64,000 nucleotides of DNA from Gemmatimonadota bacterium. GTDB taxonomy: Bacteria > Gemmatimonadota > Gemmatimonadetes > Palauibacterales > KS3-K002. The notes beneath the pieces were generated by a model. That model searched no databases. It had not been told where the DNA came from and saw only the letters and a program-made list of their open reading frames with translations. Below, piece after piece: positions 28,719 to 37,305 of this stretch. Every line of letters starts with the position of its first letter. Positions within the stretch are counted from its first letter, which is position 1. Both the position numbers and the translations under genes were made by a program. The stretch covers positions 3,166,733-3,230,732 of the forward strand of contig CP070812.1 of the NCBI GenBank assembly GCA_020344015.1, written 5' to 3'.

Positions 28719-30575
28719 ATGAGAGGTCTCTCGTTTCGAGAGTTGTCGGCGGATCCGAAGAGGGCGCAGATCTTCATGGTGATCTGCGTGGCGCTGGCGT
28801 CCGTGGCCGTCTACGCCAACTCGCTCGGCAACAAGTTCGCTTACGACGATGTGGTGATCATCGAAACTCGGGAGACAGCTCACAGTGTTGGCGACATCCC
28901 CGAGCTCATCACCGAGCCTTACTGGGTCGAGGATTATTTCCCGGGTGGCATCTACCGGCCGTTGACCATGGCCAATTTCGCCATCGACTGGTCGATCTGG
29001 AACGGGAACCCATTCGGATTCCACCTGCTGAACGTCGTATTGCACGCCGCCGTTAGCGCGCTGGTCGCTCTTCTCCTGCTGCTCTTCTTCCCCTGGTGGG
29101 CGGCGCTGGCCGGCGGCCTCGTGTTCGCCGTGCACCCGGTTCATACCGAGGCCGTCGCCAACATCGTCGGCCGGGCGGAGATGCTCACCGCCATCTTCGT
29201 CCTCACGGCGACAATCGTATACATCCGCTCGGGGAGGAGGGGGCAATTCTCAGCCGTCACTGTCCTGGTGATCGCCGTCTGCTACGCGCTGGCCAGCTTC
29301 TCGAAGGAGATCGGTGTGGTTCTGCCCGGGCTGCTGCTGGCCACGGACCTTACACTCCCGTCACGAGAACCATCTCAGACGTTCAAGGGATACGTTCGAG
29401 CGAGGTTCCCGCTGTTCGCTGTCTTGACCGGGGTGCTGCTGCTCGTTTTCGTCGTCCGCTGGGCGGTCCTTGGGGCCGCGGTCGAGAGCGTGCAACACAC
29501 GACCTTCGCACTGGACAACAGCTTCACGACGCGGCTCTTCACGATGGCTCGAATATGGCCGCGTTACCTCGAGCTGTTCTTGTTCCCCTTGAACATGTTG
29601 GCCGACTATTCGCCGCCGATCGTGCTGCCGGTCGAGGGGCTGACCGCACTGGGGGCGCTGGGTTTCCTGCTCCTGTTCGGCAGCCCTGCCATAGCGATCG
29701 TCGTCTACCGCCGGGCACCCGAGGTCAGTATGGCTCTGGCCTGGGCAGTACTCGCCATCCTTCCGGTATCGAATCTGATCATCACCGCGGAGATCGTATT
29801 GGCCGAGCGTACTCTCTATCTCCCATCCGTGGCCGTATCGATCATCGCGGCTCTAGCGTTGGCGAAAGCCGCCCCAACTCGGCGAAGCTGGCTGGTCGCC
29901 GGGCTGGCCGTCTGGCTGGCCGGTTTCTCCGTCGTGACTGTGAAGCGCAATCCGGTGTGGTACGACACGGACTCGCTGTTCGAGGATCTGGGCGAGAAGC
30001 ACCCCGAGTCGATTCGCCTTCTCTATACGAAGGCTCTCGACTATTACAAAATGGGAGCATGGGAGCTGGCGCGAGAGTACTTCGATATGTGGATCGACAT
30101 CTGGCCCCACCACGCGCCCTGGCTGGGCCAGTACGCCGCGGCGCTGGCCGATTTCGGAGACTTCGAGAAAGCCGACAGCGTGATCAGCGTCGCTATCCGC
30201 ATGAAGCCAAACGTCACCACTTTCCACCGTCTGCGCGCGATCATGCTGCTCGACGGCGGCAACCCGGAGCGCGCCTTGCAAGCTATCGACGAGGCCGTCG
30301 CGATCGTTGGGGTCGATCCCGACTTCGAGGGACTGCGAGCGGAGGCCTATGAGCGACTCGGCCGACTGCCCGATGCGCTTGAGGCGCAGGAAGCGGCGCT
30401 GCAGGGCTGGGAGGACGAGGCCACGTGGCACGGCTGGTTTCGCCTGGCGCGGCTAAAGGCCGCGGCGGGCGATACTGCTGCCGCCCTAGAAGCGCTGGCC
30501 GTAGCCCGGGGCAGGCCCGGAGCGCTGCCAGAGGTCGCCGACTCGGTCGAGCGAGCCTGGAGGCGGCTACCTTGA
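28719..30575 (+). CDS. TMTC-like membrane protein with TPR repeats, probable O-glycosyltransferase
   Basis: The 618-residue protein has two parts. Residues 1 to about 400 are polytopic with SLGNKFAYDDVVII in the first loop (the DD pair of TMTC/GT-C enzymes), GIYRPLTMANFAIDW, FHLLNVVLHA and FAVHPVHTEAVANIVGRAEM. From about 415 to the end there are tandem TPR helices (LYTKALDYYKMGAWELAREYF, then two or three further units). In animals the TMTC family O-mannosylates cadherin domains; bacterial homologues are mostly uncharacterised. A protein-substrate glycosyltransferase next to pilA would suit pilin or adhesin decoration. GGAGG stands 7-10 nt before the ATG. Confidence 0.82.
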   Translation: MRGLSFRELSADPKRAQIFMVICVALASVAVYANSLGNKFAYDDVVIIETRETAHSVGDIPELITEPYWVEDYFPGGIYRPLTMANFAIDWSIWNGNPFGFHLLNVVLHAAVSALVALLLLLFFPWWAALAGGLVFAVHPVHTEAVANIVGRAEMLTAIFVLTATIVYIRSGRRGQFSAVTVLVIAVCYALASFSKEIGVVLPGLLLATDLTLPSREPSQTFKGYVRARFPLFAVLTGVLLLVFVVRWAVLGAAVESVQHTTFALDNSFTTRLFTMARIWPRYLELFLFPLNMLADYSPPIVLPVEGLTALGALGFLLLFGSPAIAIVVYRRAPEVSMALAWAVLAILPVSNLIITAEIVLAERTLYLPSVAVSIIAALALAKAAPTRRSWLVAGLAVWLAGFSVVTVKRNPVWYDTDSLFEDLGEKHPESIRLLYTKALDYYKMGAWELAREYFDMWIDIWPHHAPWLGQYAAALADFGDFEKADSVISVAIRMKPNVTTFHRLRAIMLLDGGNPERALQAIDEAVAIVGVDPDFEGLRAEAYERLGRLPDALEAQEAALQGWEDEATWHGWFRLARLKAAAGDTAAALEALAVARGRPGALPEVADSVERAWRRLP

Positions 30576-30745
30576 TATTTCACAAGGGCTTAGGGTACCG
30601 GGTCCGGGGCCACCTGACGGCGTTGCGGGATGCCAAGACCGTTGCAGAATGCGGCTTCGCAGGCCCCCTATGACCTCGCGGCAGGCTGCCATCCCGCGCC
30701 CCTAATTCATTATTTTGTAATGACTTGTGTCGTTCGGTCCGGAGT

Positions 30746-30761
30746 TGGTCCCGAGCTTGCA
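30746..30761 (+). promoter_or_regulatory. Sigma-54 promoter of pilA
   Basis: TGGTCCCGAGCTTGCA matches the sigma-54 consensus TGGCACG-N4-TTGCA. The invariant GG (30747-30748) and GC (30759-30760) have exact spacing, and the -12 element TTGCA is perfect. Transcription would start near 30772, leaving about a 50-nt leader with an AGGAGG ribosome binding site before pilA. It agrees with the PilS/PilR pair encoded in the same cluster. Confidence 0.8.
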
Positions 30762-30821
30762 AGGTAGCGGGCGGAAGGAATTGTTCGAACCCGGGCGAGA
30801 ACGCGAATAGGAGGGTTTAAC

Positions 30822-31211
30822 ATGTCACGCAAGGGTTTCACGTTGATCGAGCTTCTGATTGTGGTCGTGATTATCGGCATTCTGGCCGCGATCGCGATTC
30901 CGAAGTTCGCCAACACCAAGGAGAAGGCCTACGTCTCGGCCATGAAGTCGGACCTGAGGAACCTGGCCGCTGCTGAGGAAGCTTACTTCGCAGATGAGCT
31001 GAGCTACACCACCACGGTGGCTAACCTCGACTTCAACACGACGAACCAGGTCAACATCGCCGTGTCGGAAGGGACCGCCAAGGGTTGGGGCGCTTCGGCG
31101 ACGCATGACGGCCTGCAGAGTGGCAGCAAGTGCTCGATCTACTATGGAGGTGCCTCGGCTGTAGCTCCGGCGACTCTGGAAGGTGTGATCGAGTGCACCA
31201 TCGTGAAGTAA
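30822..31211 (+). CDS. pilA: Major type IVa pilin PilA
   Basis: This 129-residue prepilin has a five-residue basic leader cut at G5-F6. The mature sequence FTLIELLIVVVIIGILAAIA has the conserved Glu at mature position 5 (E10) and the hydrophobic assembly helix. The globular part is small, and the C104-C125 pair could form the C-terminal disulfide loop. Ser/Thr-rich stretches (SYTTT, NTTNQ) could accept O-linked sugars, which would suit the glycosyltransferases around it, but no site can be proven from sequence. An AGGAGG site stands about 7 nt before the ATG. A sigma-54 promoter lies upstream and a strong terminator downstream, so it forms its own transcript. Confidence 0.96.
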   Translation: MSRKGFTLIELLIVVVIIGILAAIAIPKFANTKEKAYVSAMKSDLRNLAAAEEAYFADELSYTTTVANLDFNTTNQVNIAVSEGTAKGWGASATHDGLQSGSKCSIYYGGASAVAPATLEGVIECTIVK

Positions 31212-31250
31212 CGGTGCGATAGGCAAAATCTCGCACGTTACGAGAGAGGG

Positions 31251-31283
31251 TAGCGCGGAGGGCCACCTCCGCGCTATTCTTTT
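31251..31283 (+). terminator. Rho-independent terminator of pilA
   Basis: TAGCGCGGAGG and CCTCCGCGCTA form a perfect 11-bp stem with a GCCA loop, followed by TTCTTTT. It lies 40 nt after the pilA stop and separates it from the downstream two-component genes. Confidence 0.88.
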
Positions 31284-31363
31284 AGGGCAGGGCACCCCCC
31301 GCCAGGTCGGCGCGGCCGATCGGAAGATCCCCCACAGGATACTAGGAAGAGCGCTGGAGTTCG

Positions 31364-32620
31364 GTGAAGCGGGTTGCCTCACTGCGTCGCGAGCTGATCG
31401 TGGCATTGGCTCTAATACTGGTGGCAGCACTCGGGCTGGCGGCCGTCGGCGTCGTGCTGTGGCTGCCCGTGGGCGGGTCGACTGCCAGCATCGTGCTGTT
31501 CCTGGCCATCCTCGTCGCACTCGATGTCGGTATATTCCTGATCCTCGGCGACTACCTCATGCGCCAGATGGTGCTGAAGCCGGTGCGGGCGATCGTACAC
31601 GGCGCCGAGGCCATCGCCCGAGAGGACTTCTCGCGTCGGATCCGGGTGGAAGGTGCTCGGGAGCTGGAGCGCCTGGCAATCAGCGTCAACGAGATGGCGG
31701 AGAAGCTGATCCAGAACCAGAGACGCTTGACGGACAACATTCAGTCGCTGAACGAGGTGAACCGAGCGTTGACCGAGGCGCGGGACGAATTGGTGCGGGC
31801 CGAGAAGTTGGCGTCGGCGGGCCAGCTGGCGGCCGGCATCGCTCACGAAATCGGCAACCCGCTCGGTGCGATTCTCGGCTATCTCGAGATCGCCGAGCGT
31901 CGACCGACCATCAAACAGGAGATCGTTGACGACATGCGCCGCGAGGCCAGGCGCATCGATAGGATCGTCAAAGGCCTGCTCGACTACGCCCGACCGCGGC
32001 AACCGGCGCGGCGACCGATCGAGGTCAACGAAGTGGTCACCGGCGCCATCGGCCTGGTCGAGGCGCAGGGCCACTTCAAGCACGTTGAACTGGATCTGGA
32101 GCTCAGTGAAGACGTCACAACGGTGCACGCCGATCCGCACCAGTTGGAGCAGATCATGGTCAATCTGCTCCTCAACGCCGCGCAGGCCGTCGACGGCGGC
32201 AGCGGAAGCTCTATCAAGGTGGTCACCGAGACGATGCCGTTTGAGGCCAGTCAGCCGGCTGCCAGACGGCGCGACGACCCGCCGGGCATCGACTACTCGC
32301 ACCTGCGGCGCCTGCAGGCCCGGCGCGAGGGGCATACTCCGCCCCCCTTCAGCGCCGGCGCCAAGATCGTGCGTATCTCGGTGCTCGACAACGGGCCGGG
32401 CATCCCGCAGGAAATCCTCGACCGTGTCTTCGACCCGTTCTTCAGCACCAAGGAGACGGGGCAGGGCACCGGACTAGGACTGGCCGTCTCGGCCCGGTTG
32501 ATCGAGGCGATGGGTGGTACGATCGCCGTCGATAGCTCGGAGGAAGGCGGCGCCTGCTTCTCTATCGTCTTGCCGGCCGCGCGGGCCGAGAGAGCGTCCG
32601 CAATAGAGGAAGAGGACTAA
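31364..32620 (+). CDS. Sensor histidine kinase with HAMP domain (NtrB/ZraS-like)
   Basis: The 418-residue kinase has two N-terminal membrane helices (about 12-33 and 40-62) with almost no periplasmic loop between them. HAMP (about 65-120), a short coiled linker, HisKA with H161 (GIAHEIGNPLGA) and a HATPase domain (NLLLNAAQAV, DNGPGI, FDPFFSTK, GTGLGLAV) follow. An insert of about 40 residues rich in Arg and Pro (about 295-330) interrupts the ATPase domain. It is followed directly by its cognate regulator with no gap (TAA then GTG). The nearly absent sensor loop suggests sensing within or at the inner face of the membrane. The signal is unknown. Confidence 0.88.
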   Translation: MKRVASLRRELIVALALILVAALGLAAVGVVLWLPVGGSTASIVLFLAILVALDVGIFLILGDYLMRQMVLKPVRAIVHGAEAIAREDFSRRIRVEGARELERLAISVNEMAEKLIQNQRRLTDNIQSLNEVNRALTEARDELVRAEKLASAGQLAAGIAHEIGNPLGAILGYLEIAERRPTIKQEIVDDMRREARRIDRIVKGLLDYARPRQPARRPIEVNEVVTGAIGLVEAQGHFKHVELDLELSEDVTTVHADPHQLEQIMVNLLLNAAQAVDGGSGSSIKVVTETMPFEASQPAARRRDDPPGIDYSHLRRLQARREGHTPPPFSAGAKIVRISVLDNGPGIPQEILDRVFDPFFSTKETGQGTGLGLAVSARLIEAMGGTIAVDSSEEGGACFSIVLPAARAERASAIEEED

Positions 32621-33985
32621 GTGAAGGTACTCGTTGTAGACGACGAAGCCGGGGTGCGTCGCACCCTGTCGATGATCCTCGAGGATGAGGGGTATCAGGT
32701 CATCACCGCCTCCGACGGCAAGGAAGGCCTGGATCGTGCCCTGAAGGAGGAGCCCGACCTCATCCTCTGCGACATCCGCATGCCGCGGATGGATGGGCTC
32801 GAGTTCCTCGAACAATACCGCAAGAAGAACGGGCAGGCACTCGTTATCACGATTACCGCCTACGGCAGCACCGAGTTGGCCGTCGAGGCGATGAAAAAGG
32901 GCGCCTACGACTACCTGCCGAAGCCGTTCACCACCGCCGAGGTCGTGCTCACGCTCCGCAAAGCCGAGGAACGCGAGAAACTGCGTCGCGAGGTCACCCG
33001 GCTACGCAAACGCGTCAAAGCCGACCAACGCTACCCCGAGATCGTTGCCAAGAGTTCCGGGATGCGTGAGGCCGTCGAGCTCGCCACAAAGGTCGCACAG
33101 CATCCTTCCACCGTCCTGATTACCGGTGAAAGCGGTACCGGCAAAGAGCTCATCGCCCGGCTGATCCACGGCGCCAGCCCGCGGGCTAGCCGCGAGTTCG
33201 TGCCGATCAACTGCGGCGCGATCCCCGAGAACCTGCTGGAGTCGGAACTGTTCGGCCACGTCAAGGGCGCCTTTACCGGCGCTCACGTCGACCGGGCCGG
33301 GCTGTTCGAGGAGGCTGATGGCGGCTCCCTGTTCCTCGACGAGATCGGCGAGCTACCGTCCCAGCTCCAAGTCAAGCTGCTGCGTGCCCTCCAGGAGGGT
33401 GAGATCCGGCGCGTCGGTGACAGCGCCGCCCGCAAGGTAGATGTCCGGCTCGTAGCTGCGACTGCCCGCGATCTCGAGCAAGAGGTTCGCGAAGGAAATT
33501 TCCGCTCCGACCTCTACTACCGGATCAACGTGGTGCGCATTCACCTGCCACCGCTGCGACAGAGGACGGAGGATATTCCGCCGCTCACCCGCCACTTCAT
33601 AGAGCGCTTCGCGAGGCAGCTGGCCATCGACGTGACCGGCTTCGAGCCCGGAGCGATGAAGCTCCTGCTCGGCCACCCTTGGTACGGAAACGTGCGGCAG
33701 CTGGAGAACGTCGTCGAGCGGGCGATGGTGCTGGCCGAGGGATCGACCGTCAAGCCGGAGGATCTGCCGGACTTCATCCGCCACCCGGAGACGGCGGTGG
33801 AGGGGCCGTTCGAGTCGTTGCCGGCCGACGAACTCTCGATCAAGAAGCAGACGGCCGAGTTGGAGCGACGCCTCATCGGCCGTGCCCTTCAAGTGACCGA
33901 CGGCAACCGCACCAAGGCGGCAGAGCTGCTCGATCTGAGCTACCGGGCGCTGCTGTACAAGATCCGCGACTACGGCCTGGGGTAG
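32621..33985 (+). CDS. Sigma-54 dependent response regulator (NtrC family)
   Basis: The 454-residue activator has a receiver with D7-D8 and phospho-acceptor D51 ([13 protein letters not shown]). The AAA+ domain has GESGTGKE, an intact GAFTGA sigma-54 loop and [11 protein letters not shown] Fis-type HTH follows ([20 protein letters not shown]). It pairs with the adjacent kinase. Located between pilA and the minor pilins, it is a second candidate regulator of the pilus genes. No close sigma-54 site was found just upstream of the minor pilins, so its targets are unknown. Its stop codon is the first base-triplet of a repeat element. Confidence 0.9.
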   Translation: MKVLVVDDEAGVRRTLSMILEDEGYQVITASDGKEGLDRALKEEPDLILCDIRMPRMDGLEFLEQYRKKNGQALVITITAYGSTELAVEAMKKGAYDYLPKPFTTAEVVLTLRKAEEREKLRREVTRLRKRVKADQRYPEIVAKSSGMREAVELATKVAQHPSTVLITGESGTGKELIARLIHGASPRASREFVPINCGAIPENLLESELFGHVKGAFTGAHVDRAGLFEEADGGSLFLDEIGELPSQLQVKLLRALQEGEIRRVGDSAARKVDVRLVAATARDLEQEVREGNFRSDLYYRINVVRIHLPPLRQRTEDIPPLTRHFIERFARQLAIDVTGFEPGAMKLLLGHPWYGNVRQLENVVERAMVLAEGSTVKPEDLPDFIRHPETAVEGPFESLPADELSIKKQTAELERRLIGRALQVTDGNRTKAAELLDLSYRALLYKIRDYGLG

Positions 33986-34104
33986 GGAATTCGGCAATCC
34001 ATGACTACTTGAATACCTGACTACTCGACTTTGGCATAGCCCGGTTCTGATCTCGAGTATTCGAGTATTGAATTAGTCAGGTAAGCATTGAATCCCGAAT
34101 TCCC
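33985..34104. repeat. Dispersed inverted-repeat element, copy 3
   Basis: The 120-nt element is bounded by a perfect 10-bp inverted pair, GGGAATTCGG (33985-33994) and CCGAATTCCC (34095-34104). Inside, the arms continue imperfectly (GACTACTTGAATACCTGACTA against TTGAATTAGTCAGGTAAGC). It starts at the last base of a stop codon. Its right arm aligns with the copy at 7652. It may fold as a long hairpin in the mRNA or serve as a boundary element. Confidence 0.65.
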
Positions 34105-34252
34105 ATTCCACTCGCACCGCCTACTCCACGATCCTCTTCCCGGTGTTGATCTTTCTTTGATGCCCCACCGCTAATCTTGCTCCAGAATGAAGGGCCGTCG
34201 TGCCCACTCGAGGGCCGGCCGAGCGAAGAAGACAACTTGCCAGATGGTGTGT

Positions 34253-34732
34253 ATGCGATCGACGAAGGGAGTATCGCTCGCTGAGGTCGCGGTCGTAGTA
34301 GTCGTCGTCGGTATCGTGCTGCTTGTTGCGCTGCCCAGTCTGGGGCGGGCTCGGGCGCGGGTAGAGGTGATGGCGGCTCGCGAGAGCTTCGCCGCCCTGC
34401 ACGCGTTGGCTCGCCAGATCTCTGCGCAATACGGCCGGACCAGCAAGCTCCACCTCGATCCGGCCGGCAGTCGGGTCTGGGTGACGGTTGACACGAGCAG
34501 TCAGGCGGGCTCCGAGGTTCTGGACACGATCGGTGGGATCGCGCTCAACGGTGGAGCGGTCGGCCGGGGCGTCCGGCTCGAGGGAACGCCGCGAACCTTC
34601 TGCTTCGATCCCCGGGGGTTGGCGACGGCGCGGGGTGATTGCGATCTGCCGAACGCCACACTCGTGTTCCGCAGCGGCGCTGTCGCCGACACGATAACCG
34701 TGTCGCGGCTTGGGAGGGTGCTGAGGCGATGA
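34253..34732 (+). CDS. Minor pilin / pseudopilin of the FimT-GspH type
   Basis: The 159-residue prepilin has a six-residue leader (MRSTKG) and then VSLAEVAVVVVVVGIVLLVALPSL, the class III signal with Glu at mature position 5. The globular part ends in a beta-rich region with two Cys (TFCFDPRG, RGDCDLP), as in FimT/GspH proteins that prime pilus assembly. Some FimT proteins bind DNA. In-frame ATGs at 34244 and 34187 are alternative starts, but the short leader favours 34253. Its stop overlaps the next start (ATGA), opening a four-gene minor pilin run. Confidence 0.82.
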   Translation: MRSTKGVSLAEVAVVVVVVGIVLLVALPSLGRARARVEVMAARESFAALHALARQISAQYGRTSKLHLDPAGSRVWVTVDTSSQAGSEVLDTIGGIALNGGAVGRGVRLEGTPRTFCFDPRGLATARGDCDLPNATLVFRSGAVADTITVSRLGRVLRR

Positions 34733-35088
34733 GGGGGGGAGATCGCGCCGCTGGTCGGGTGGGTTTCACCTTGGTCGAAGTCGTTGTGGCCCTGACGGTG
34801 CTCACAGTGGGGATGCTCGGGCTCTCGGCGACGGTCGCCGTTGTGGCTTCGAGGATGAGCTCTTCCCTCCTGGAGACCCGGGTGAGGACCTGCGCGCAAG
34901 CCGAGCTGGAGGGTATGCTCGCCCACGGACTGGACTGGCCTGCCTCGGTAGAGCGGCAGCAGTGTGATCTGGAGGTAAGTTGGCAGGTGAGCGGTGGTGA
35001 TCTGAAGGAGATAATTGTCGTTGTGGGCGGCCAGCTCGCCGGTTCCGAGTTCGCGGATACCCTGTCTATGTTGGTGCGCCTGCGGTGA
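34729..35088 (+). CDS. pilV: Minor pilin PilV / GspI-like
   Basis: The 119-residue prepilin begins with a basic leader ending in RVG. FTLVEVVVALTVLTVGMLGLSA follows, with the cut after Gly and Glu at mature 5; the V-x-x-L-T-V-x-x-x-G-M-L-G pattern is typical of PilV/GspI. It starts inside the previous stop (ATGA) and ends inside the next start (GTGA). Open frame continues upstream to 34639, but that part overlaps the previous pilin and has no leader. Confidence 0.82.
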   Translation: MRGGDRAAGRVGFTLVEVVVALTVLTVGMLGLSATVAVVASRMSSSLLETRVRTCAQAELEGMLAHGLDWPASVERQQCDLEVSWQVSGGDLKEIIVVVGGQLAGSEFADTLSMLVRLR

Positions 35089-35948
35089 GCGATCGGCCAG
35101 GCCGGCAGCGGCAATCGCCCGGCTATGTGCTGGTCGAGGTGTTAGTCGTGCTTCTCCTGGTCTCGCTGCTCACGACGTCCGCCTTTGCCGTGCTCTCGAG
35201 CCAACGCCGCTTCTACGTCGCGCAGCTCGCAATCGCCACGACGCGGGATGTGGCCCGGGTTGCATTGGCTGTTTTGACCGTTGAGCTCAGGGCGGCGAGC
35301 CCGGTGGCGGGGGACCTGTACGCGATCGCTGCCGACAGCGTAGCGCTCCGCTCGTACACGGGGTTCGGTGTGGTTTGCCGGGTCGACGGGGACGAGATCA
35401 TGCTCCGTCGGATTGCGGGGATCTTCTCCGGCTCGTCCAACGACAGCATTCTCGTCTATCTCGGGCCCCGTGTCGCTTCGTGGGGTCGTGCGGCGGTCGC
35501 GGGTTCACGCAAGCCGACCGGCGGTCGCTGCCCGGATGGCCGCCGCCCCGACGTGGTGGTGAGGGTTGTCAGAGCAATAGACGGTGCCGTGGCCGGCGCG
35601 CCCGCGCGTGGGTTCCGGCCCTATGTCTATCGGCTCTACCGGGGGGGCGATGGCCGCTGGTGGTTGGGGCAGAAGCTTCGCGGCGGTCGCTTCCAACCGG
35701 TGGTAGGGCCGTTCGCCGATCCGGCGGCTGGAGGCCTAGAATTCGAGTTCGTCGACGGCGTCGGGCGTCCAGCCGGGGACGCGCGTGCGGCCATTCGGGT
35801 GCGTGTGTCTGTGGTGGCGCAGAGCGGGCGGCGCGTTCCGGTGAGATGGGGATCCCGCTTCTTCCACGTTACCCTGTCTACCGTCGTCTTGTTCAGGAAC
35901 TCGTGCGGTGCTGGGGCCCGGTTAGAGGGATGCCCGGGTCCGCCGTGA
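35085..35948 (+). CDS. pilW: Minor pilin PilW / GspJ-like
   Basis: The 287-residue protein has the prepilin signal SPG then YVLVEVLVVLLLVSLLTTSAFA, with Tyr instead of Phe at mature position 1 and Glu at 5. The large beta-rich globular domain and gene position after the PilV-like gene are those of PilW/GspJ. The conserved LFR-type C-terminal region contains two Cys. The GTG start overlaps the previous stop (GTGA), and its stop overlaps the next ATG (TGATG). Confidence 0.78.
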   Translation: MSDRPGRQRQSPGYVLVEVLVVLLLVSLLTTSAFAVLSSQRRFYVAQLAIATTRDVARVALAVLTVELRAASPVAGDLYAIAADSVALRSYTGFGVVCRVDGDEIMLRRIAGIFSGSSNDSILVYLGPRVASWGRAAVAGSRKPTGGRCPDGRRPDVVVRVVRAIDGAVAGAPARGFRPYVYRLYRGGDGRWWLGQKLRGGRFQPVVGPFADPAAGGLEFEFVDGVGRPAGDARAAIRVRVSVVAQSGRRVPVRWGSRFFHVTLSTVVLFRNSCGAGARLEGCPGPP

Positions 35949-37129
35949 TGCCGCCGCAGAGACTGGCCGTGGCCCGGCCGGGCGATCGCCGCGGGCTGGC
36001 TCTGCTGGTGATGGTATTAGCCCTCGTTATCGTCGCCGCCATGGTGTCAGTCGGCTACATGGCGGCAGCCCAGCAGTTCCGGGTCGGCGTCGCTGGTCGG
36101 CAGGGCAGTACGGCCTTCTATGCCGCGGAGGCCGGGTTGGCAGCCGCGCTATCAGGTTGGGACTCTACGATAGCCACGCTTCAACCGGGCGCCACGAGGC
36201 AACTAGCTGCGGAGCGGTTGAGCTCGGGTGACGCCTTCGAGGTCCGGCTCACCCGCATCGATGCGGGGCTGGCCGAGGGGGTAGCCCACTACCTGATGGT
36301 CTCCACCGGTCGGGCTCGGGGGGCGTGGGGCGGCCGACGCCAGGTTGCTTTGTTCCTCCGCGCGCGGAGTCCGAACCGGTTTTGCTGTGACGCGGCGTTG
36401 TCGACCGGCGGCGACCTCATCGTTGGCGACGCGGCCGTGATCTCCGGCATCGAGCACGTACCTGAAGCCTGGTCCTCGGTTCCCGGAGTCTGCCAGCCCT
36501 CCGCTGACAGCTCCGGCCCTGGGGTCGCCGTATACGGGGATGGGTCCGTGAGCGAGATGCGGGGAGCCGCGGTCCTCGGCCGGCCGGCGACTCGTCGACA
36601 GGCCGACGAGCAGGCGGACTTCCTCAAGTCAGCTGATCGGTGGTTCGCTGACCTAGCCGAGCTCGCCGATCTGCGCCTCACGGGAGGTGCCGTTCGGGAC
36701 CGACTTGAACCGGCGGTCGGCCCTGGGCAGACGTGTGACCGCAGCGTCGCTTGGAACTGGGGCGCGCCCGAGGCTCCCGGTCACCCCTGCTTCGAGCACC
36801 TGCCGATCATTTACTCGATCGGTGACCTGCGCATCGCTGCCGGTGGCAAGGGTCAGGGCGTCCTCTTGGTTGAGGGTGACCTGGAGATCGATGACGGGTT
36901 TGAGTTCTTCGGGCTCGTCGTCGTCCGGGGTTCGCTGAGTGTCGGCGGAGAGGGCACCCGGCTGTACGGTGCGGTTATCGTTCTTGATGCCGCTCGCGAG
37001 GGTAATGAGGTGACTTCAGGGGCCCGAATCGACCTCTCCAACTGCCCCCTTACCCGGGCACTCCGAGGCCCGAAACTCTATTTACCGCACCCCCTTGCGG
37101 AATTCGCCTGGTTAGAGATATTGGAGTGA
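35948..37129 (+). CDS. PilX-like minor pilus assembly protein
   Basis: The 393-residue protein begins with GDRRGLALLVMVLALVIVAAM and then QQFRVGVAGRQGSTAFYAAEAGL, the PilX N-terminal pattern with FYAAEAG following the membrane helix. It has no Glu at mature position 5 and PilX proteins are often atypical there. The C-terminal part (about 130-393) is extracytoplasmic, with repeated short hydrophobic strands (VLLVEGDLEIDDGFEFFGLVVV) like a beta-solenoid. The start at 35948 overlaps the pilW stop; a longer open frame reaching back to 35375 lies over pilW and is not used. It completes the FimT-V-W-X set. No PilY1 adhesin follows. Confidence 0.78.
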   Translation: MPPQRLAVARPGDRRGLALLVMVLALVIVAAMVSVGYMAAAQQFRVGVAGRQGSTAFYAAEAGLAAALSGWDSTIATLQPGATRQLAAERLSSGDAFEVRLTRIDAGLAEGVAHYLMVSTGRARGAWGGRRQVALFLRARSPNRFCCDAALSTGGDLIVGDAAVISGIEHVPEAWSSVPGVCQPSADSSGPGVAVYGDGSVSEMRGAAVLGRPATRRQADEQADFLKSADRWFADLAELADLRLTGGAVRDRLEPAVGPGQTCDRSVAWNWGAPEAPGHPCFEHLPIIYSIGDLRIAAGGKGQGVLLVEGDLEIDDGFEFFGLVVVRGSLSVGGEGTRLYGAVIVLDAAREGNEVTSGARIDLSNCPLTRALRGPKLYLPHPLAEFAWLEILE

Positions 37130-37171
37130 GGCTGCTCCCGGGCAGCCTGGTCTAACTCCCCCCCGCCGTAG

Positions 37172-37200
37172 TTGACAAAGTGACCGCGGGGGGTTATCAT
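37172..37200 (+). promoter_or_regulatory. Sigma-70 promoter of pilMNOPQ
   Basis: TTGACA at 37172-37177 is a perfect -35 box. TATCAT at 37195-37200 follows after exactly 17 nt. It lies 106 nt upstream of pilM and is the strongest sigma-70 match in the window. Confidence 0.75.
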
Positions 37201-37305
37201 ACAAGGCCCTACCCCTAGGTCCCACTACAGCTTAGTCACCTTCGCTTTCACCGTTGCATGAGGTCGAGGGAGCTTTCACCTTAAGAACCTAGCCTTTCGA
37301 CAATT

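Noticed and set aside
28137-29246. Reverse-strand open frame of 369 residues across two glycosyltransferase genes
   Set aside because: It is antisense to two genes with clear motifs; composition is His/Glu/Arg-rich and low in hydrophobic pattern.
35375-35947. N-terminal extension of the PilX-like gene
   Set aside because: It would overlap pilW by almost its whole length, and the PilX-type membrane start occurs right after the ATG at 35948.
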